DNA of 5,117 nucleotides from an uncultured Selenomonadaceae bacterium (lineage in GTDB: Bacteria > Bacillota > Negativicutes > Selenomonadales > Selenomonadaceae), in assembly GCA_905236145.1 (NCBI GenBank), contig CAJOOE010000043.1, positions 1 to 5,117 on the forward strand, read 5' to 3'. Position 1 is the stretch's first letter, and the number at the start of each line of letters is the position of its first letter. Positions 1-5,117 of this stretch are shown here, piece by piece. A program made the translations under genes and the position numbers. The notes beneath the pieces were generated by a model. That model saw only the letters and a list, made by a program, of their open reading frames with translations, was not told where the DNA came from and ran no database searches.

Positions 1-53
1 AATAACCGAAAGTTTGATTGAACATTCGTCTGTGTGAAAAATCGTTATTTCCG

Positions 54-89
54 AAACAAAAGGAGCGTGTCCGGCGACACGCTCCTTTT
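54..89 (-). terminator. Rho-independent terminator after the glycosyltransferase gene
   Basis: Positions 58-71 and 76-89 form a perfect 14-bp inverted repeat (aaaaggagcgtgtc / gacacgctcctttt) around the 4-nt loop cggc. Read on the minus strand, the GC-rich stem ends in UUUU, then G and UUU. It lies 45 bp past the stop codon of the glycosyltransferase. The symmetric A/T ends mean it could also act on a plus-strand transcript entering from the left, although no gene is visible in 1-57. Confidence 0.85.
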
Positions 90-134
90 CCTCAAGTTCA
101 GGCGGATAGTCTGCACGACTTTTATGAATTTTTT

Positions 135-3100
135 TTAGTCCGAATCACCGACGCGGAAAATTTTTTCAAGTTTCTGCTCGAAAAGTTTTGTGTAATGTTT
201 CGGATCAAGATTTTCGGATTTTACGACCATCGTCCGCAAATTTTTGTGCAGAGCGTCCAGTGCCTCGATGTCCTTTGCAAGTCCGACCGCTCTGTCGATA
301 TATTCACGGACGGAATTTGTCGCCAAATCTCCCATTCCGATATTTTCCAAAATACTCAAGCCGAAACGGGTGCTTCGACGTTCGCCGAAGAAAGTAACGA
401 CCGGTACGCCCATGTAAAGTGCGTCGACAGTAGTCGCCCCGCCGACGTAAGGATAAGCGTCAAGAATAATGTCAAGGTGCGTAAGTTCCGCCATATAATC
501 CGGAATCGCGGGACGGAATAAAACCTGATCCATGTTAAAGCCGATTTTCTTCATTCGCTCGTAAGCCTGATCTATAGTCGTATTGCTTGCAAATTCTTGA
601 GCTCTCATCAGCAAAACCGAACCCGGCACTTGTTCCAAAATTTCTTTCCAGATCCGGAAAAGATCGTCACTCATTTTTTGATAGCGGCAAATCGTCCCGA
701 AAACGACGTAATTTCTTTTCGTGCAGGGAGCGTATTCCGGCGTGGGAACGTCCTGCCGGTGAGCATAACAAAATTGACTCGGCATATAAATCAATTTTTC
801 CGAGAACAAAGCTTCATGTTCTCCCGGCGGGTCAACGATTTCGTCCGTGATGAAATAATCGACCGTTTTCATTCCGGTTGTTGACATATAACCTATACCG
901 CTTATTTGAATCGGAGCCGGGCGATATGCCAAAACCGGCAGACCGCTGCCGGCACTGTGTCCCGCAAGGTCAACCAAAATGTCAATGTTGTCGGAATGAA
1001 TTTTCTTTGCAATTTCTTCATAAGACAGCCCGTTGACATTTTCAAAATGTTCGACGTTGTTTTTTATTGCCTCCGTCAAAGTGTCGTCTTTTTCGTTCAA
1101 GCTGTAGCAGGTGACTTCAAATTCTTGCTTGTTGTGGCAGGAAATCATGCCGAAAATGAAGGGGAACGCCGCATGGAGTCTGAAGTCCGGCGAAAGATAA
1201 CCGATTTTTATTCTCTGCTCGCCTTTCAAAATCGGCTTGCGGTCATGATATTTTGTGTAAGGTTTGATGTCGTTGACCAAATTTTGATATTCAAAATGAG
1301 CCGCAGCCAAATCCTCGCCGGGAATATCCAGGAAGTGCATGGACAAAAGTGCGGAGCTGCAAAGTTTCAGAACGTCTGTTTTGTCTTCCGCAAATTCCGC
1401 CGCCCGGTCATAATTATCCGCCGCGTCCGCCGGGTATCCGTTCATCAGCGAAAGTTTTGCAAGACGTTCGTGGAATTGCTGCAGGAATTTTCGCGAAAAG
1501 TCGCCGGGTTTATGTTCCGGAGCGTAAATACATTCACCGGCTTTTCTTATATCGTCGTAAGCTCCGACATAATCATTGAGTTCCTGCTTGCAAGCCGCTT
1601 TGAGCAGATAAATTTCGGCATCGTGTTTTTTATCGACCGGCTCGGCGAGTGTAAGGTAATAAAGAGCACGTTTTACATTGACGTTGTTTTCGATTTTGCC
1701 GTTCTTAAATTCTTTTTCCAAGTGAATGTAATTGCGGGCTCGATTATAATATTCCTCCGCTTGTTCCTGCGTAATCGGCTCGGGGTCTTGCGGGAAGTCC
1801 GGCAATTCTTTGCCGCTCGTCCATGCATCCCAAATTTTTTCGTAAGCCGATTCAATTTCGCCCATGTAAATGGAGTCGTCCATAATCGGCGATTCCTCAA
1901 ATCTCCGACGAATGGTCAAATGATAATCTCTCACTCTGTCCCAATCGTTTGCAAGGTCAACCGCCTTTTGAATATATTCCTCTATACTGAAAGCACAGAG
2001 TTCCGGGAAACCGGCATTTGTCAAAAGGGAATAACCGAATCTTCCGTTATGCCTGTCACCGACCAGAGTTATTACGGGAAGTCCCATGTAAAGAGCGTCG
2101 CAGGTGGTGCCGCCGCCGGGATAGGGGAAGGTGTCAAGTGCAATATCGGCGTTTACATATTTATGCAAATATTTCTGTTCGTCCGGCTCGTAAATCAATT
2201 TTTCTTTCGGCAGTCCGGCCTTCTCAATTCTCGCAATCGCTTTATCCGTCCCGTATTGATCCCGGAAAGCCTTGCCTTTCAAATAAAGTTTTGCGTTCGG
2301 AACGGCGTTTACGATTTTCGCCCAGACCTCAAGAGTTTCGTCGGTGACTTTCGTGAAATTGTTGAAACTTACAAAAGTTATATAACCTTTCTTCGTGCAG
2401 GGAGCCGGATTGACGACAAGAGGATCGTCATGCCACATATAGCAAAAATGACTGTGCTGAAGTCGGAGCATTTTCTCGCTGAAAAATTCGTCGTTCAAGC
2501 CCACCGGGTCAATGTATTTATCGACGATGAAATAATCAATCGTTTTAAGTCCCGTCGTATTGAACCAGCCGATTCCGCAAAGTTGGACGGGAGCCGGCTT
2601 GTGAGCCATGACCGGCAGACAGTTGTTTGCCGTGTGTCCGGAGAGATCGACCAAAATATCAATTTCGTCATCTTTGATTTTTTGAGCCGCCTCCTCCGGC
2701 TTGTCGAATAAAATATTTCTGTAGCCGTCCGTGCAGGCGATAAATTCTTTTGTGACATTGTCCTCTTTGTTTTTCGCATAAATGTAAACTTCAAAGCGGC
2801 TTTTGTCGTAACATTTGTAAAAAGCGTAGCTGAAGAAGGCGACAACATGCCGGCGAATGTCCGGAGAAATGTAACCGATACGGATTTTGTCATGCTTGGG
2901 GTGAGTTGCGGGGTCGTGAGTAAATTGTTTCGCGTTTATGTAAAGGTCGTTAAATCCGCAAATTTCCTCGTAAATTTTTTCGCGGCTGAAAGGGAGATTG
3001 TGCAAGCTGAAAAGATAATTGCAATAATCTTCGCGTTTAATGTTTCCGGTGTGAGCCCGAAGTCCGGGATCCGCGACTCCGGAAGTGTCGGTCTTTGCAC

Positions 3101-3551
3101 TGAGTTCGTAATGTTCCAGCGACATGGGAGCATCGCCGGCGTATCTGTAAGCGTGTCCCAAAATATTATGGCACATGAGTTTGGTGAGCAGGTCTATATC
3201 TTTGTATTCCAGAGCCTTCTCCGCATATTTTATACAGCCGCCGTAATCCCTTTGCAAATCGCAAACCCTTGCCCTGAGGAAAAGTCTGTAGGGCGTGGGC
3301 GGAAATTTTTCTTCCAAATAATCGACGGCTTTCGCGGCGGCATCGGTTCTGCCGTAATCAATGCAAATCGACGCGACTTTTTCCGAAGGAATGGGATCGT
3401 CCGGTTTCATGTCGTAAATTTTTTGCACCGTTTCCAGAGCCTTTGCCTCTTCATGAAGTTCAAAATGAAACTTCTGCAAATCGTCCATGAGTTTTGCCAA
3501 TTTTTTGGTTTTCTTTTCGATTTCCTTTTTATTCGGCTTTATCTTTCGCAT
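135..3551 (-). CDS. Tandem two-domain GT41 protein O-glycosyltransferase (OGT/SPINDLY family)
   Basis: This is probably a cytoplasmic enzyme that moves a sugar from a nucleotide-sugar onto Ser/Thr (possibly Asn) of proteins; there is no signal peptide or membrane segment. The order is a Lys-rich helical start (1-22), TPR-like helices (about 55-156), GT41 domain 1 (about 223-577), a second TPR-like stretch (about 595-725) and GT41 domain 2 (about 781-1134). Domain 1 shows GYISPD, H235, DLSGH (302-306), KPAPVQ (318-323), K401 and a PYPGGGTTCDALYMG block (476-490). Domain 2 has the counterparts H793, DLAGH (861-865), RPAPIQ (877-882), K959 and PYVGGATTVDALYMG. By my alignment from memory, H235/H793 match human OGT H498 and K401/K959 match K842. 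Most family members have one catalytic domain, so this 1138-residue protein is a fused duplicate. The ATG follows a strong AGGGGGAGGA site, and the TAA lies 45 bp before a terminator. Donor and acceptor are unknown; flagellin or another surface protein is a guess, as neither is encoded here. The family call is firm and the substrate is not. Confidence 0.93.
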   Translation of the reverse strand: MRKIKPNKKEIEKKTKKLAKLMDDLQKFHFELHEEAKALETVQKIYDMKPDDPIPSEKVASICIDYGRTDAAAKAVDYLEEKFPPTPYRLFLRARVCDLQRDYGGCIKYAEKALEYKDIDLLTKLMCHNILGHAYRYAGDAPMSLEHYELSAKTDTSGVADPGLRAHTGNIKREDYCNYLFSLHNLPFSREKIYEEICGFNDLYINAKQFTHDPATHPKHDKIRIGYISPDIRRHVVAFFSYAFYKCYDKSRFEVYIYAKNKEDNVTKEFIACTDGYRNILFDKPEEAAQKIKDDEIDILVDLSGHTANNCLPVMAHKPAPVQLCGIGWFNTTGLKTIDYFIVDKYIDPVGLNDEFFSEKMLRLQHSHFCYMWHDDPLVVNPAPCTKKGYITFVSFNNFTKVTDETLEVWAKIVNAVPNAKLYLKGKAFRDQYGTDKAIARIEKAGLPKEKLIYEPDEQKYLHKYVNADIALDTFPYPGGGTTCDALYMGLPVITLVGDRHNGRFGYSLLTNAGFPELCAFSIEEYIQKAVDLANDWDRVRDYHLTIRRRFEESPIMDDSIYMGEIESAYEKIWDAWTSGKELPDFPQDPEPITQEQAEEYYNRARNYIHLEKEFKNGKIENNVNVKRALYYLTLAEPVDKKHDAEIYLLKAACKQELNDYVGAYDDIRKAGECIYAPEHKPGDFSRKFLQQFHERLAKLSLMNGYPADAADNYDRAAEFAEDKTDVLKLCSSALLSMHFLDIPGEDLAAAHFEYQNLVNDIKPYTKYHDRKPILKGEQRIKIGYLSPDFRLHAAFPFIFGMISCHNKQEFEVTCYSLNEKDDTLTEAIKNNVEHFENVNGLSYEEIAKKIHSDNIDILVDLAGHSAGSGLPVLAYRPAPIQISGIGYMSTTGMKTVDYFITDEIVDPPGEHEALFSEKLIYMPSQFCYAHRQDVPTPEYAPCTKRNYVVFGTICRYQKMSDDLFRIWKEILEQVPGSVLLMRAQEFASNTTIDQAYERMKKIGFNMDQVLFRPAIPDYMAELTHLDIILDAYPYVGGATTVDALYMGVPVVTFFGERRSTRFGLSILENIGMGDLATNSVREYIDRAVGLAKDIEALDALHKNLRTMVVKSENLDPKHYTKLFEQKLEKIFRVGDSD
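150..1211 (-). repeat. Second GT41 catalytic copy within the glycosyltransferase gene
   Basis: This covers residues about 781-1134 and is the C-terminal partner of the duplicated catalytic domain. It keeps the His after GYLSPD (H793), DLAGH, RPAPIQ, K959 and the D1043 of the TTVDALYMG block. It departs from copy 1 just before the conserved Lys: copy 1 reads SFNNFTK and copy 2 reads TICRYQK. The copies are diverged at protein level, so the duplication looks old and both copies appear to have stayed under selection as open frames. Confidence 0.85.
1821..2885 (-). repeat. First GT41 catalytic copy within the glycosyltransferase gene
   Basis: This covers residues about 223-577 of the glycosyltransferase. 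It aligns with residues about 781-1134 at an offset of 558-559 residues. The stretch DILVDL...FCY (298-371) matches 857-929 at roughly 41 of 73 positions counted by eye. At DNA level the 14-mer ttcgtgcagggagc at 2392-2405 recurs at 718-731, exactly 1674 bp (558 codons) away. It encodes the conserved APCTK segment in both copies. Confidence 0.85.
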
Positions 3552-3561
3552 TTCAAAAGAT

Positions 3562-3571
3562 TCCTCCCCCT
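3562..3571 (-). promoter_or_regulatory. Shine-Dalgarno site of the glycosyltransferase gene
   Basis: The minus strand reads AGGGGGAGGA here, with the GGAGG core ending 11 nt before the ATG at 3549-3551. It is a strong match to the anti-Shine-Dalgarno sequence and supports this ATG as the start. It also indicates that translation initiates independently of gpmI. Confidence 0.8.
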
Positions 3572-3625
3572 GAAGTTATTTTCGCTTTTTTTATTCGGCG
3601 AAATTGGCGATATTCCCTTTTTTTT

Positions 3626-3666
3626 ATCGAATGTGCCGGACTTCGTGATAAGTCAAAAAATTTTTT
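3626..3666 (-). promoter_or_regulatory. Possible promoter of the glycosyltransferase gene
   Basis: A TTGACT box (rc 3651-3656) is a 5/6 match to the -35 consensus. It lies directly against an A6T6 tract (3655-3666) that could act as an UP element. The -10 is poor: TTCGAT (rc 3626-3631) at a 19-bp spacing matches only 3/6, and GATAAA further on is too far away. The position between the gpmI terminator and the ribosome binding site is right for a promoter, but the call is weak and the gene could use another element in the gap. Confidence 0.3.
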
Positions 3667-3676
3667 CCGCATCAAC

Positions 3677-3722
3677 AAAAAAAGCCGGTCGGGCAATTCA
3701 TGTCAAATCGTCCGGCCGGTTT
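3677..3722 (-). terminator. Rho-independent terminator after gpmI
   Basis: The arms 3684-3693 (gccggtcggg) and 3711-3720 (tccggccggt) form a GC-rich hairpin with a loop of about 17 nt. On the minus strand it is followed by seven consecutive U (3677-3683). The hairpin starts about 30 bp past the gpmI stop. The minus-strand stem has an internal A·C mismatch (3689:3715), while on the plus strand the same positions pair as G·U and a T-rich tail (tttattttatt) follows. The element may therefore stop transcription in both directions. Confidence 0.7.
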
Positions 3723-3749
3723 ATTTTATTCGGAGTGAAAAAAATTTTT

Positions 3750-5117
3750 TTACTTCATTGTTACAAGATTTTTACCGGTCATGGCTTTCGGAATTTCCAA
3801 GCCGGCAAGAGTGAGCAGAGTCGGGGCAACGTCGCACAATGCACCTTCCTCAACCTTTGCAACTCTGTCGGAAACAATGATAATCGGAACCGGGTTTGTC
3901 GTATGAGCGGTGAACGGTTCTTTCAATTCATAATTGTACATTTCGTCCGCATTTCCGTGATCCGCAATAATTATCGTTTCGCCGCCGACTTTCTTCATGC
4001 ACTCGACAAAAATTCCGACGCAGGTATCAACCGTTTCCACAGCCTTTACCGCCGCCTTCATTACGCCGGTATGACCGACCATGTCACCGTTTGCAAAGTT
4101 CAAAATTATGAAGTCGTATTTTTCGGAGAGGATAGCCTCAACGACTTTCAAAGTGACGGTCGGAGCACTCATCTCCGGTTTGAGGTCGTAAGTTGCGACT
4201 TTCGGGGAAGGTACCAAAATTCTGTCCTCGCCCGCGTAAGGTTCTTCAACGCCGCCGTTAAAGAAAAATGTGACGTGAGCATATTTTTCGGTTTCCGCAA
4301 TTCTGAGTTGTGTCAAGCCGGCTTTGCTGATTGTTTCGCCGAGTCCGTCAACGACGCTTTCCGGCGGATAGGCAACTTCGACATTCAAGCCTTCTTCATA
4401 CTGTGCCATTGTTACGAAAGGAATACCGGCAAGCTCCTCGACACGCGGGAACTCCGTAAATTTTTCGTCGGTAAAGACGTGCGTCATTTCGCGGCCGCGA
4501 TCCGGGCGGAAGTTGAAGAAAATGACTCCGTCGCCTTTTTTAACGCCTTGATAATCGCCGACAACGACAGGAATAACAAATTCATCGGTGACTTTTGCGT
4601 CGTATGATGCTTTAATCGCCTCTGCGGAACTTGCCGCCTTCGGAGCCTCTGCCTTTGCTATTGCGTCGTAAGCCTTTTGAACTCTGTCCCAACGATTATC
4701 TCTGTCCATTGCGTAATAACGTCCGGAAATTGTCGCAATTTGTCCGGAGCCGATCTCTTTTATTTTCTCCTCAAGCTCGGCAAGAAAATCAATCGCGGAA
4801 CTCGGAGGAACATCGCGACCGTCCAAAAATGCGTGGACGTAAACTTTTTCGATTCCCTTTTCCTTTGCAAGTTTCAAGAGTGCGTAAACGTGTTCCGTGT
4901 GACTGTGAACGCCGCCGGAAGAGAGAAGTCCGAAAAGATGCAACGCACCGCCGGACGCTTTCACTTTATCCGCAATTCCGACGAGAACTTTATTTTGGAA
5001 AAAATCGCCGTCGCGAATGGATTTTGTAATTTTTGTGAGCGGCTGATACATAACGCGACCCGCACCGATATTCATGTGACCGACTTCCGAATTTCCCATT
5101 TGACCGTCCGGCAATCC
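3750..5117 (-). CDS. gpmI: 2,3-bisphosphoglycerate-independent phosphoglycerate mutase, N-terminus beyond window
   Basis: This cytoplasmic metalloenzyme interconverts 3-phosphoglycerate and 2-phosphoglycerate through a phosphoserine intermediate, in lower glycolysis and gluconeogenesis. The visible 455 residues lack only about the first 52 of a roughly 510-residue family. The frame is open through the right edge (GGA TTG CCG, Gly-Leu-Pro), so the TTG at 5112-5114 is an internal Leu and not a start. Numbering from that Leu, the catalytic Ser is S9 in MGNSEVGH. Substrate-pocket residues are H70, R100-D101, R132, R138, R203, R206 and K277. Metal ligands are D344 and H348 (GDMVGH), D385-H386 (ADHGN) and H404 (AHTTNP). 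By memory of the Geobacillus stearothermophilus enzyme these match S62, H123, R153/D154, R185, R191, R261, R264, K336, D403, H407, D444/H445 and H462. Every key residue that falls in the window is intact. The gene often sits with pgk, tpiA or eno; no eno follows it here, and it ends in its own terminator. Confidence 0.97.
   Translation of the reverse strand, partial: GLPDGQMGNSEVGHMNIGAGRVMYQPLTKITKSIRDGDFFQNKVLVGIADKVKASGGALHLFGLLSSGGVHSHTEHVYALLKLAKEKGIEKVYVHAFLDGRDVPPSSAIDFLAELEEKIKEIGSGQIATISGRYYAMDRDNRWDRVQKAYDAIAKAEAPKAASSAEAIKASYDAKVTDEFVIPVVVGDYQGVKKGDGVIFFNFRPDRGREMTHVFTDEKFTEFPRVEELAGIPFVTMAQYEEGLNVEVAYPPESVVDGLGETISKAGLTQLRIAETEKYAHVTFFFNGGVEEPYAGEDRILVPSPKVATYDLKPEMSAPTVTLKVVEAILSEKYDFIILNFANGDMVGHTGVMKAAVKAVETVDTCVGIFVECMKKVGGETIIIADHGNADEMYNYELKEPFTAHTTNPVPIIIVSDRVAKVEEGALCDVAPTLLTLAGLEIPKAMTGKNLVTMK

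Noticed and set aside
1..57. Possible small gene or inverted repeat (aataac 1-6 / gttatt 44-49) left of the terminator
   Set aside because: The arms are only 6 bp with a long loop, and there is no convincing start with a ribosome binding site. It is too short to interpret.
906..2711. Plus-strand open frame of 601 codons opposite the glycosyltransferase gene
   Set aside because: It lies wholly antisense to a gene with clear GT41 motifs. Its translation shows no recognisable domain, and no good ribosome binding site was seen before it. The sense gene's avoidance of TTA, CTA and TCA codons keeps this frame open.
135..3551. Two separate genes joined by a sequencing or assembly error
   Set aside because: The frame is continuous through the linker (residues about 578-595), there is no stop between the halves, and no ribosome binding site and start were seen ahead of the second helical region. 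A true fusion is the simpler reading.
2847..4607. Plus-strand open frame of 586 codons running across both genes and the gap between them
   Set aside because: It is antisense to parts of two well-supported genes and crosses their terminator region. Its product is a Phe/Arg-rich sequence with no family resemblance, so it is a codon-bias shadow.
5112..5114. TTG as the start codon of gpmI
   Set aside because: The frame stays open upstream to the window edge, and the residues here match about position 54 of the family (GLPDGQMGNSEVGH). The true start must lie beyond the window.

Overview
The window carries two protein genes, both on the minus strand, and both can be read with good confidence. 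From right to left they are the 3' nine-tenths of gpmI (cofactor-independent phosphoglycerate mutase, cut by the right edge) and a complete 1138-residue glycosyltransferase of the OGT/SPINDLY type (CAZy GT41). Neither gene shows a frameshift, and I see no tRNA, rRNA, CRISPR array, insertion sequence or phage gene.

Layout. Positions 1-134 hold the downstream flank of the glycosyltransferase gene: a perfect 14-bp hairpin with a T-rich tail (a Rho-independent terminator) and no gene in 1-57. The glycosyltransferase fills 135-3551 and has a strong Shine-Dalgarno sequence. The 198-bp gap 3552-3749 holds the gpmI terminator hairpin, two perfect A/T palindromes and a possible -35 element. gpmI runs from 3750 past the right edge; its true start lies outside the window.

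How the genes relate. GpmI interconverts 3- and 2-phosphoglycerate in lower glycolysis and gluconeogenesis. The terminator in the gap and the separate ribosome binding site suggest that the glycosyltransferase is its own transcription unit and only happens to lie beside gpmI. Nothing in the window shows a functional link between them.

The most notable item is the glycosyltransferase. It is an internal tandem duplication: helical/TPR-like region, GT41 catalytic domain, second helical/TPR-like region, second GT41 catalytic domain. Matching residues sit at a constant offset of 558-559. Both catalytic copies keep the main conserved His and Lys, but they differ around the nucleotide-sugar site. 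The motifs look more like plant SPINDLY than like human OGT, so neither the donor sugar nor the acceptor protein can be assumed.

Organism. The moderate G+C content, strong AGGGGGAGGA ribosome binding site, iPGM-type mutase and SPINDLY-family glycosyltransferase fit a low-to-mid G+C Bacillota. My best guess is a Negativicutes (Selenomonas-like) anaerobe. That placement is inference from general resemblance and not demonstrated here.
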